Of a DNA stretch of 9,766 nucleotides, positions 1 through 6,224 are shown piece after piece. A program made the position numbers and the translations under genes. A model generated the notes under the pieces. The model saw only the letters and a program-made list of their open reading frames with translations. It was not told the DNA's origin and searched no databases. How positions within the stretch are numbered: position 1 is the stretch's first letter; the number at the start of each line of letters is the position of its first letter. The stretch covers positions 1 through 9,766 of the forward strand of contig JALWEA010000381.1 of NCBI GenBank assembly GCA_027039465.1, read 5' to 3'. Source of the DNA: Calditrichia bacterium. Its GTDB lineage: Bacteria; Calditrichota; Calditrichia; Calditrichales; Calditrichaceae.

Positions 1-79
1 GTCCACCCATACGGATGAAAATTTGGAAAAAGTCCTTGAGATTACACATAAAGTCGGCAAAGAACTGGGTATTATTTAA
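1..79 (+). CDS. C-terminal end of a PLP-dependent alpha-oxoamine synthase-like protein (partial)
   Basis: Only the last 25 codons are in the window, read from base 2 and ending at TAA 77-79; the 5' part lies outside. The peptide ends THTDENLEKVLEITHKVGKE followed by LGII. A 'hTxeqlekaLe...kvGkeLGii' ending is typical of the alpha-oxoamine synthase family (glycine C-acetyltransferase, 8-amino-7-oxononanoate synthase, serine palmitoyltransferase), PLP enzymes that condense an amino acid with an acyl-CoA. This is recognition from a short tail, so which member it is cannot be told. The stop lies 17 nt before the next ATG, which suggests co-transcription with the GNAT gene. The pairing with an acyltransferase leans towards serine palmitoyltransferase, but that is inference. 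Confidence 0.5.
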   Translation, partial: STHTDENLEKVLEITHKVGKELGII

Positions 80-96
80 TAAAGAAGGATCATAAA

Positions 97-1227
97 ATGG
101 CTGTAGAAGTTATTGCTGTCCGCACAGGGAAAGAACGGAAACAGTTTATCGATTTGGAGTGGGAAATAAATCGAACAACTCCGAATTGGATCAGTCCGCT
201 GCGTGTGGCTCGTAAGGAAATTTTGGATCCGAAGAAAAATCCTTTTTTCGAGCATGCGGAAATGGAACTGTTTCTGGCGAAAAAAGACGGGAAAGTCGTC
301 GGACGTGTTGCCGCCATTAAAAACGACAACCACAACAAATTTCACAATGACAAATGGGGCTTTTGGGGGTTCTTTGAATCGATTAACGATCAGGATGTGG
401 CCAATGCCTTGTTCCGTTCGGCGGGAGATTGGCTGAAAAACAAAGGGCTGGATCTCATGGTCGGCCCGATGAATCCTTCGACCAATGACGAATGCGGAAT
501 GTTAATTAAGGGATTTGACACGCCGCCGTACATTATGATGACCCATAACCCCGAATATTATCCCGAATTGGTTGAAGGGTACGGGCAAAAAAAGATTAAA
601 GATTTGTATGCCTGGCATCTGATGACCGATGATGCATTGAATAATATTTCGGAAAAAATGCGTCGTGTTGCCAATAAGATCAGAGAACGGCAGGGTATTA
701 CATTCCGTAAAGCCGATATGAAACATCTGCAAGAGGAAGTGGAACGTATTAAAGAAATTTATAATGACGCGTGGAGCAAGAACTGGGGCTTTGTGCCGTT
801 TACCGATCACGAAATCGATCACATGGCCAAGGAATTAAAGCAGATCGTAGATCCCGAGCTATTATTGCTGGCGGAAAAAGGAGACGAGCCTATTGCTTTT
901 AGCCTGACCCTGCCTAATATCAATGAAATTTTAAAAAAGATACCGGACGGCAGGTTGCTGCCAACGGGCATTTTCAAACTGTTGTTCGGAATGAAAAAGA
1001 TCCGAACCGTTCGCGTTATTACGCTTGGTGTAAAACGGGCCTATCAGCATTTGGGGCTTGGCTCGATTTTTTACATTGAAACGATTGAACGCGCAAAGAA
1101 AAACAACTACATCGGCGGTGAAATGTCCTGGATCCTGGAAGATAACGAACCGATGAACAGCGCCATTCGTTCGCTCGGATCCGACTTGTACAAAACATAC
1201 CGGATTTACAGCTATCCTTTGGAGTAA
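97..1227 (+). CDS. GNAT-fold N-acyltransferase, possible bacterial ceramide synthase-type enzyme
   Basis: 376 aa, ATG start with a Shine-Dalgarno GAAGGA at 84-89, 7 nt upstream. The fold appears to be a double GNAT. The N-terminal half (about 1-175) carries the conserved stretch GPMNPSTNDECG (123-134), then GFDTPPYIMM (139-148), NPEYYPEL and IKDLYAW (167-173). The C-terminal half (about 200-376) carries the acyl-CoA pyrophosphate loop Q317-H-L-G-L-G322 after the beta strand RVITLGV, and a terminal WILEDNEPMNSAIRSLG (345-361) ending in KTYRIYSYPL. No signal peptide or membrane segment is seen, so it should be cytosolic. GNAT enzymes transfer an acyl group from acyl-CoA or acyl-ACP to an amine. 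The gene sits 17 nt behind an alpha-oxoamine-synthase-like gene. Because known bacterial ceramide synthases are GNAT-like N-acyltransferases working downstream of serine palmitoyltransferase, that role is possible. The GNAT call is secure; the substrate is not. Confidence 0.85.
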   Translation: MAVEVIAVRTGKERKQFIDLEWEINRTTPNWISPLRVARKEILDPKKNPFFEHAEMELFLAKKDGKVVGRVAAIKNDNHNKFHNDKWGFWGFFESINDQDVANALFRSAGDWLKNKGLDLMVGPMNPSTNDECGMLIKGFDTPPYIMMTHNPEYYPELVEGYGQKKIKDLYAWHLMTDDALNNISEKMRRVANKIRERQGITFRKADMKHLQEEVERIKEIYNDAWSKNWGFVPFTDHEIDHMAKELKQIVDPELLLLAEKGDEPIAFSLTLPNINEILKKIPDGRLLPTGIFKLLFGMKKIRTVRVITLGVKRAYQHLGLGSIFYIETIERAKKNNYIGGEMSWILEDNEPMNSAIRSLGSDLYKTYRIYSYPLE

Positions 1228-1301
1228 CGGATTGGAAGTTGGTTGGTTGAATGGGATTTGGTTTTTACCCTTACGTTAACAAATATATTATTCTTTGAAT
1301 A

Positions 1302-1331
1302 AAAAAATCCGCCTTTGCAGGCGGATTTTTT
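1302..1331. terminator. Bidirectional rho-independent terminator
   Basis: A perfect 12-bp inverted repeat: AAAAAATCCGCC (1302-1313), six-base loop TTTGCA (1314-1319), GGCGGATTTTTT (1320-1331). The GC-rich core is flanked by an A-run on the left and a T-run on the right, so it works as a terminator on both strands. It lies 74 nt past the GNAT stop and 90 nt past the stop of the convergent DUF1540-like gene, and is placed to end both transcripts. Confidence 0.9.
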
Positions 1332-1421
1332 ATTGAGAACGGAAGGACTTGACAAGCCTCAGGAAAAAATTTTAGTTGTTTTTTCGGGAGGCACTTTTAT
1401 GCGAAACCGAAACAAACGAGA

Positions 1422-1658
1422 TTAGTATTCGTCTTCGTTGTAATAATCTTCGTTCGAAGTAAAGGCCGTGGAATTGTATTTCTTTTCTTTTTTGCAAAAA
1501 TCAAAAAATTCGCAATCTTGGCAATCAAAGTCATCGCAGGTAACCATGTCTTCGCAAGTCCCGTTGATATCCAGCGTAATGGATTCTTTGTAGCACAGAT
1601 TATCATGGTTGTAGTGGCAATCGACACAACCACAAGTCAAATTTTCATGATAACTCAT
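1422..1658 (-). CDS. Small cysteine-rich DUF1540-like protein
   Basis: 78 aa. I choose ATG 1658-1656, because AGGAGGTG (1669-1662) lies just upstream; a GTG two codons earlier falls inside that ribosome binding site and is unlikely to be the start. Nine cysteines occupy C9, C11, C14, C22, C35, C41, C46, C49 and C55. The core C11-x2-C14-HYNHDNL-C22 ... T40-C41-DDF matches the layout of DUF1540 domains (CxxCxYNxxxxCxAxxI...TxCxxF), a probable metal-binding knuckle of unknown function. A second cluster C46-x2-C49-x5-C55 follows, then an acidic tail rich in Asp/Glu/Tyr. No membrane segment is present. It sits 29 nt behind the rhomboid gene on the same strand and is probably the last gene of that unit before the terminator. 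Metal binding (Zn or Fe) is inference. Confidence 0.72.
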   Translation of the reverse strand: MSYHENLTCGCVDCHYNHDNLCYKESITLDINGTCEDMVTCDDFDCQDCEFFDFCKKEKKYNSTAFTSNEDYYNEDEY

Positions 1659-1687
1659 ACGCACCTCCTAAAAAAGAAAGCATTTAT

Positions 1688-2554
1688 CTAATTATAATTT
1701 TCTTTGTCATGTTCACGCAGGTAGTTACTGCCTTCTTCCAACAGTTTCTTTTCTTCTTCCGTCAAATTCAAGTAACCCACGCGATTAATTTTGTCCAGCA
1801 ATTCATCGATAACCCGACGGTAATATTCAACTTTGTCTTCGTCTTTTCTACTGCCCTGATGGTATTTCATCGTTGGCTTGATGTTTACTTTCGGTGGCTT
1901 AATACCGGATAGATGATCTTTAATCCGGTAAAAAAGGTACCAGTATTTCAAATAAATATAACCGATCACAATGCCACCCAAATGCGCGGCATGGGCAATG
2001 CCGCCACCGTAAGAGCCTAAAGTGGAAAAGAAAGCCACTAAGAAAAGAAAACCGATGAAATATTTCATCTTGATCGGGAACAGAAAATACAGGTAAACAT
2101 AGCGATCGGGATAACGCAAAGCATAAGCCAGCATGACGCCGTAAATAGCACCCGACGCACCAATTGTCGGGCTACTGGTAAACAGAATATTCAAGATGCC
2201 CGCACCTATTCCGGTAACAAAATAATATTTCAGGAATTCACGCGTACCCCATTCGTTTTCAAGTTCAATACCGAACATCCATAAAAACAGCATATTGAAT
2301 AAAATGTGTAAAATGCCATTGGGGTCATGTAAAAACATGTAAGTGACCAACTGCCAGATTTTAAACTGACCTAAAACCCCGTAGCGGCTTAAGGCAAATT
2401 GGTTTAACATAAAATTGTTAAACCCGTAGCCGCTAAAATGGCTGAAATACATGACCGCCCAAATTACGGTATTGGCATAGATCAGGTTTTTTACCGCAGG
2501 GGGCAATAAACGGTTTCCGCCAAAATGATAATATGGGCCTTGATTATTGAACAT
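1688..2554 (-). CDS. Rhomboid family intramembrane serine protease with C-terminal helical domain
   Basis: 288 aa. Rhomboids cleave transmembrane segments of substrate proteins within the lipid bilayer. The catalytic dyad is visible: Ser134 in GASG (132-135) and His191 in AHLGGIVIG (190-198). The supporting H83-x3-N87 motif (HILFN) of the oxyanion/active-site helix is also present, after FLHDPNGILH. About six hydrophobic segments cover residues 23-209. The remaining roughly 80 residues are soluble and charged, with TEEEKKLLEEGSNYLREH (265-282) near the end. This resembles the short C-terminal domain (DUF6576 type) appended to many FCB-group rhomboids; that domain name is from memory. The start ATG has only a weakly placed AAAGGT about 12 nt upstream. 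It follows proS by 50 nt without a visible terminator, so it is probably co-transcribed. The substrate is unknown. Confidence 0.93.
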   Translation of the reverse strand: MFNNQGPYYHFGGNRLLPPAVKNLIYANTVIWAVMYFSHFSGYGFNNFMLNQFALSRYGVLGQFKIWQLVTYMFLHDPNGILHILFNMLFLWMFGIELENEWGTREFLKYYFVTGIGAGILNILFTSSPTIGASGAIYGVMLAYALRYPDRYVYLYFLFPIKMKYFIGFLFLVAFFSTLGSYGGGIAHAAHLGGIVIGYIYLKYWYLFYRIKDHLSGIKPPKVNIKPTMKYHQGSRKDEDKVEYYRRVIDELLDKINRVGYLNLTEEEKKLLEEGSNYLREHDKENYN

Positions 2555-2604
2555 AAATCAGTGATTACCTTTCTTATTATTTACGATCACGCAACTTCCG
2601 GCTG

Positions 2605-4035
2605 TTAGTATGCTTTGGCAAAAATAACGCGACCGTTCGACTCCTTTCCGCAAACAATACATTTACCTTTCTCTTCTTCCCGATCAAAAGGAATATTGCG
2701 GATAGTTGCTTTGGTGTCTTCTTTTATTTTTGCCTCGCACGCCGGATCGCCGCACCAATGACTGCGAATAAATCCGCCTTCACCGGCAATAATTTCTTTG
2801 AATTTGTCGTAATCATCCACATCGTGCGTGTTGTCTTGCTGGAACTTACGTGCACGTTCCAACATGTCTTTTTGCATTTGATTCAAAGTTTGACGAACGG
2901 TTTCCAGAATGCCCTTTCGATCGATAAATTCTTTTTTCATCAAATCGCGACGAACCAAAACGGCGCCGTTCTTACTCAAGTCCTTCGGACCTATTTCCAA
3001 ACGCACGGGTATTCCCTGAAGTTCCCATTCGGCAAACTTGAATCCTGGTTTATATTGGTCGCGATCATCAAGAATAACATTGAATTCCTGCTTTAGTTCC
3101 TGCCGGATACCGTCGGCGTACTCCAGAACCTGTTTTTTCTCGTCGTCGCCGCGCCAAATGGGCACGATGACCACCTGGCGTTGGGCGATTTTGGGCGGCA
3201 GAACCAAACCGTTGTCATCGGCATGGGTCATAATAATAGCTCCGATCAGGCGTGTGCTGACTCCCCAGGAGGTTGCCCAAACATATTGCAACTGTCCTTC
3301 TTTGTCCTGATATTTCACGTCAAAAGCTTTGGCGAAATTTTGCCCTAAATTGTGCGAAGTACCGGCTTGCAGAGCTTTGCGATCCTGCATCATTGCCTCA
3401 ATGGAGTAGGTATGCAGAGCGCCGGCAAATTTTTCGGCTTCGCTTTTACGCCCCGGAATAACGGGAATGGCTAGATATTCTTCGGCAAAAGTTTTGTAAA
3501 TATCCAAAATACGCATGGTTTCTTCTTCGGCTTCTTCAAAAGTGGCATGGGCCGTGTGACCTTCCTGCCACAAAAACTCGGATGTGCGCAGGAAAAGACG
3601 GGTACGCAGTTCCCAGCGCAGCACATTAGCCCATTGGTTGATGAGAATCGGCAAGTCCCGATAGCTCATTATCCACTTTTTGTACATACTCCAAATAATC
3701 GTTTCGGATGTGGGGCGAATGTACAAAGGCTCTTCCAATTCCTGCCCGCCGCCGATGGTTACTACGGCGCATTCCGGAGAGAATCCCTCGACATGTTCGG
3801 CTTCCTTTTTCATAAAGCTTTCGGGAATGAGCAAAGGAAAATAGGCATTCACATGGCCCGATTCTTTAAACATGCGATCCAAATTTTGCTGTATCATTTC
3901 CCAGATGGCGTAGCCGTTGGGACGAATAACCATAGCCCCTTTAACCGGTGAGTAGTCCGCCAACTTTGCCTGCAAAACAACGTCTGTGTACCAGCGTGAA
4001 TAATCCACGTGACGAGGAGTAATTTTTTCAGCCAT
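2605..4035 (-). CDS. proS: Prolyl-tRNA synthetase, type 3 (archaeal/eukaryotic-like)
   Basis: 476 aa class II synthetase that charges tRNA-Pro. Visible parts: the proline-binding TxE loop RPTSE (107-111); motif 2, R140-WELRTR then FLRTSEFLWQEGHTAH (148-163); motif 3, GVSTRLIGAIIMTHADDNGL (258-277); an anticodon-binding domain at about 285-390; and a C-terminal zinc domain with C428, C433, C459 and C462. The protein ends IFAKAY: the terminal tyrosine is a hallmark of the type-3 family. There is no editing insertion between motifs 2 and 3, unlike the roughly 570-aa bacterial-type enzyme, so mischarged Ala-tRNA-Pro would need a separate editing protein. The ATG is preceded by AAGAGGT at 4047-4041 with about 5 nt spacing. 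Full length with all key residues; functional assignment is firm. Confidence 0.97.
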   Translation of the reverse strand: MAEKITPRHVDYSRWYTDVVLQAKLADYSPVKGAMVIRPNGYAIWEMIQQNLDRMFKESGHVNAYFPLLIPESFMKKEAEHVEGFSPECAVVTIGGGQELEEPLYIRPTSETIIWSMYKKWIMSYRDLPILINQWANVLRWELRTRLFLRTSEFLWQEGHTAHATFEEAEEETMRILDIYKTFAEEYLAIPVIPGRKSEAEKFAGALHTYSIEAMMQDRKALQAGTSHNLGQNFAKAFDVKYQDKEGQLQYVWATSWGVSTRLIGAIIMTHADDNGLVLPPKIAQRQVVIVPIWRGDDEKKQVLEYADGIRQELKQEFNVILDDRDQYKPGFKFAEWELQGIPVRLEIGPKDLSKNGAVLVRRDLMKKEFIDRKGILETVRQTLNQMQKDMLERARKFQQDNTHDVDDYDKFKEIIAGEGGFIRSHWCGDPACEAKIKEDTKATIRNIPFDREEEKGKCIVCGKESNGRVIFAKAY

Positions 4036-4142
4036 AAAAAACCTCTTGGTATTTTTCCGAATTTGAGTGTTCCGTTTTTGTTCGTCTGAACTTTCGTTCT
4101 AAAGAATGGTTGGATTCGGTAGTTAAAAAAGTATTTTTAAAG

Positions 4143-4171
4143 ATTAAACCGTTTGCCTTGTCTGATTCCAA
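4143..4171 (-). promoter_or_regulatory. Candidate promoter of proS
   Basis: On the minus strand TTGGAA (4171-4166), a 17-bp spacer and TTTAAT (4148-4143) lie about 110 nt before the proS start. This would give a leader of roughly 100 nt. The boxes match the sigma-70 consensus only partly, and this site lacks the TAnnTTTG form seen at the other promoters here. No T-box or other riboswitch fold was recognised in the leader. Confidence 0.35.
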
Positions 4172-4228
4172 ATGTGTCAAATGTTCCAATTCCTAATTAC
4201 CGCATTCTGGTTTCTGTCATAAAAATTG

Positions 4229-4302
4229 TACGCCTGGAGGGAATCGAACCCCCAACCTTTGGAACCGGAATCCAACGCTCTATCCAATTGAGCTACAGGC
4301 GC
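4229..4302 (-). tRNA. tRNA-Arg (anticodon CCG)
   Basis: 74 nt cloverleaf on the minus strand: acceptor GCGCCTG pairing with CAGGCGT, D stem GCTC/GAGC, anticodon stem TTGGA/TCCAA around loop TTCCGGT (anticodon CCG, reading CGG), variable loop AGGTT, T stem GGGGG/CCCTC with loop TTCGAAT, discriminator A. The D loop has A20 after the GG pair, an arginine identity base in bacteria. The first acceptor pair is G1.U72 rather than G-C, and CCA is not encoded (the next bases are CAA then a T-run), so the tail must be added by a nucleotidyltransferase. It sits between the lipoprotein gene and proS with its own upstream promoter. Confidence 0.97.
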
Positions 4303-4308
4303 ATGAAC

Positions 4309-4324
4309 CCACTTAATGAAGTGG
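4309..4324 (-). other. Short hairpin in the 5' leader of tRNA-Arg
   Basis: CCACTT (4309-4314) and AAGTGG (4319-4324) form a perfect 6-bp stem with a 4-base loop, six bases upstream of the mature tRNA 5' end. From the promoter position, transcription should begin at about 4323, so the precursor would start almost exactly with this hairpin. It could affect RNase P processing or simply be a chance dyad. Confidence 0.45.
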
Positions 4325-4329
4325 ACGCA

Positions 4330-4358
4330 AATATATTTTATTCAAGGCATAAAGTCAA
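4330..4358 (-). promoter_or_regulatory. Promoter of tRNA-Arg
   Basis: Minus strand TTGACT (4358-4353), exact 17-bp spacer, TATATT (4335-4330) followed by TGC. This is close to sigma-70 consensus. Read in the Bacteroidota style it is TTG-N20-TATATTTG, fitting TAnnTTTG. The predicted start is near 4323, about 20 nt before the tRNA. The site lies in the 162-bp gap between the lipoprotein stop and the tRNA. Confidence 0.8.
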
Positions 4359-4464
4359 GTGCAATTGGCAACTTTTTGCAATTTTATTTTCTTTTACAAT
4401 ACGCCCGTACAACAATTTGGTTCAAATGAAATTAAGGCGCCTTTTGGCATAAGGAAATCTTCGA

Positions 4465-5403
4465 TCAAAGCGATTGATAATCGGCTTCTGTTCTCAAATC
4501 AAACGGTATGTTAAGTCCGTTGGGTAATTGTGTATTTTTTTCGACTTTAATAGTGCCCGTGACATGGGAATTTATTTTTGCGAACAAAATCCAGCCGCTT
4601 TTGGGTTGAATGTGAATCTCCGAGGTTTGGTTGCCCTGCACATCGTAACTGATGGCCATGTTGCCAATGCGCATCGGAGCGCCGCCGTTCATCGATTCAA
4701 TGAGCGCATTACCTTTGATAATTGCTTGAGTCGAATCGAAATCCGTCAACTTCCACGTATTGTTAAAGGTTGCCGGAAAGGCAGAACTCAAATCAATAGT
4801 GTTTGACCAGGATTCCCCGATATGAACTGGTTTTTTGGGGAAAAAGCAAGTGAGCAATTCAAGGCTACTTTTTAACGATTTGTTGCCAAACATCCCCTTA
4901 AAATCTTCGACCAGCTGGGCTTTTAGCATGGGATTTTTTAACTCAAGCCCGTTAATAATACTTTTGCCCAAAGCATCCAAACCTTGCACGGTATCCACTT
5001 TTCCGTAACGATCAATGATCATGGTAAATTTTTTACCGATAAATTGGGAATAAATACGATCGTAAATATTATCCGTTTTGTTCGAATCTTCCGAATTAAA
5101 AGAAATAACGGCTCGTGGAGCGGTAAGTTTGAATTGCAATTTATTGTAGGTCAGATCAATGATAAATTTATCGTTTTGGCGCTCTTTGACATAAAAGGAC
5201 ATGACGCCTTTTATGGATGTGGTAATCTTTTGTTTCATATTATGAACGGTTTGTTGCATGGTTTGGGTCGCATTCGATTTCAATTTGTAAGTTTGACCTT
5301 CTTGCAGATTAAGTGCAAGGCGAACTTTCCGGCCGGTTTTGTGCGAACTACAGGCAACGAAGGCTAAAAATAAGGCAAGAGTCAAAAATTTTAGAAAACG
5401 CAT
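4465..5403 (-). CDS. Secreted lipoprotein of unknown function (DUF6263-like)
   Basis: 312 aa from ATG 5403-5401, chosen because AGAGGAG (5416-5410) sits 6 nt upstream and the signal peptide then begins properly. A TTG eight codons earlier would place the ribosome binding site inside the gene. The signal peptide MRFLKFLTLALFLAFVAC ends in a lipobox with C18; Ser at +2 suggests sorting to the outer membrane. The mature part is a soluble, beta-rich chain. It opens with LNLQEGQTYKLKSNATQTM (31-49), then FYVKERQNDKFIIDLTYNKL, DRYGKVDTVQG (131-141), and HIGESWSNTIDL (194-205). The 'GqtY+l+...tqtm' opening and 'vGesW' later recall DUF6263 proteins; that is recognition, not a search result. It lies 96 nt behind ktrA on the same strand, so it may be the third gene of the potassium-uptake unit, though no functional link is evident. 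Confidence 0.8.
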   Translation of the reverse strand: MRFLKFLTLALFLAFVACSSHKTGRKVRLALNLQEGQTYKLKSNATQTMQQTVHNMKQKITTSIKGVMSFYVKERQNDKFIIDLTYNKLQFKLTAPRAVISFNSEDSNKTDNIYDRIYSQFIGKKFTMIIDRYGKVDTVQGLDALGKSIINGLELKNPMLKAQLVEDFKGMFGNKSLKSSLELLTCFFPKKPVHIGESWSNTIDLSSAFPATFNNTWKLTDFDSTQAIIKGNALIESMNGGAPMRIGNMAISYDVQGNQTSEIHIQPKSGWILFAKINSHVTGTIKVEKNTQLPNGLNIPFDLRTEADYQSL

Positions 5404-5499
5404 AGCGGGCTCCTCTTTTTGGTGCAAAAAGATAAAATTTTATGCTGAACCTGTTGACGATATTGCAAAGGGCGCGTTCAGTCCGTTTGACAATCTCCG

Positions 5500-6186
5500 T
5501 CATTTGTTGTGCAACTTGGCCAATTTTTGCAAATCTCGATTTCTACCGATTAAAACCAATACATCGCCCTCTTTGAAAACCGTGTTGGCATCGGGATTAT
5601 TATTAATAATCGGGGGCAGCTCGCCGCCGTCTTTACTTTTTTGAGGCGAATGGATGGCGATCAAATTGACTCCGTATTTGGAACGCAATTCCAGTTCGGC
5701 CGGAGTTTTACCGACAAATATTTCGGGGACTTTAATCTTGGCGGCCACGGTCTCACCGCCGATATACGTAACATCCAACAAGCCCTGATGCATCAGGCGA
5801 TAGGAAAGTCGTTCGGCTGCTTCCATTTCCGGAGTGATAACCAGATCGACGCCCACCGCTTTGAGAATTTTTTCCTGCGTTGGATTGGATGAGCGGGCAA
5901 TGACGGTTTTAACGCCGAGTTTTTTAAGATGAACCGCGGCCAATAAATTCGATTCGAAATTTTCACCGATGCAAACCACTCCTATGTCAATATCTTCCAC
6001 ACCAATGCTGCCCAAAGCTTTTTCATCCATGGCATCCAGGCGAATGGCATAAGTTACCTGATCCTGAATTTCTTCCACCAATTCCATGCGCTGATCAACA
6101 GCGATAACCTCGGCGCCCTTTTCAATTAAGCTGACGGCCAGTTCACGGCCAAAGATTCCCAAACCTATGATCAAAAATTTATTCAT
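5500..6186 (-). CDS. ktrA: RCK-domain regulatory subunit of a Ktr/Trk potassium uptake system
   Basis: 228 aa, the usual length for a single-RCK KtrA-type protein (TrkA of E. coli has two tandem copies). The RCK_N Rossmann domain (about 3-130) has the nucleotide-binding GLGIFG (8-13), an acidic residue D31 ending strand 2, RLDAMDE (49-55) and VITPEMEAAERLS (116-128). The RCK_C domain (about 138-222) carries IKVPEIFVGKTPAELELRSKYGVNLIAI and ends in FKEGDVLVLIGR. The protein forms a cytosolic ring that opens or closes the membrane channel in response to ATP/ADP or NAD(H). The start ATG has AGGTGG 8 nt upstream. It follows the channel gene by 38 nt, which strongly supports a matched pair. The gene symbol is by family and pairing; trkA or ktrC naming would be equally fair. 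Confidence 0.92.
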   Translation of the reverse strand: MNKFLIIGLGIFGRELAVSLIEKGAEVIAVDQRMELVEEIQDQVTYAIRLDAMDEKALGSIGVEDIDIGVVCIGENFESNLLAAVHLKKLGVKTVIARSSNPTQEKILKAVGVDLVITPEMEAAERLSYRLMHQGLLDVTYIGGETVAAKIKVPEIFVGKTPAELELRSKYGVNLIAIHSPQKSKDGGELPPIINNNPDANTVFKEGDVLVLIGRNRDLQKLAKLHNK

Positions 6187-6224
6187 CGTTTTTCCACCTG
6201 TATTTTGAAAATTTATTCTTTATT

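Noticed and set aside
1349..1425. TTGACA at 1349, a GGGAGG ribosome site and an 8-codon frame MRNRNKRD from 1399 on the + strand
   Set aside because: There is no acceptable -10 box at the right spacing, the peptide is tiny and it runs into the end of the DUF1540-like gene. Probably chance, though the ribosome site is good.
4434..4443. Palindrome AAGGCGCCTT downstream of the lipoprotein gene as a terminator
   Set aside because: It is a self-complementary word with no loop and no following T-run on the minus strand, so it is not a convincing terminator; the end of that transcript is not resolved.
4153..4452. Open frame on the + strand across the tRNA
   Set aside because: It is antisense to tRNA-Arg, and a stretch like EGIEPPTFGTG is the well-known spurious translation of a tRNA complement.
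5350..5503. Frame starting at ATG 5503 overlapping the ktrA stop by ATGA and running into the lipoprotein start, about 51 codons
   Set aside because: The ATGA overlap looks like translational coupling, but the peptide has no recognisable character and would overlap the lipoprotein signal peptide out of frame; the lipoprotein has its own ribosome site.
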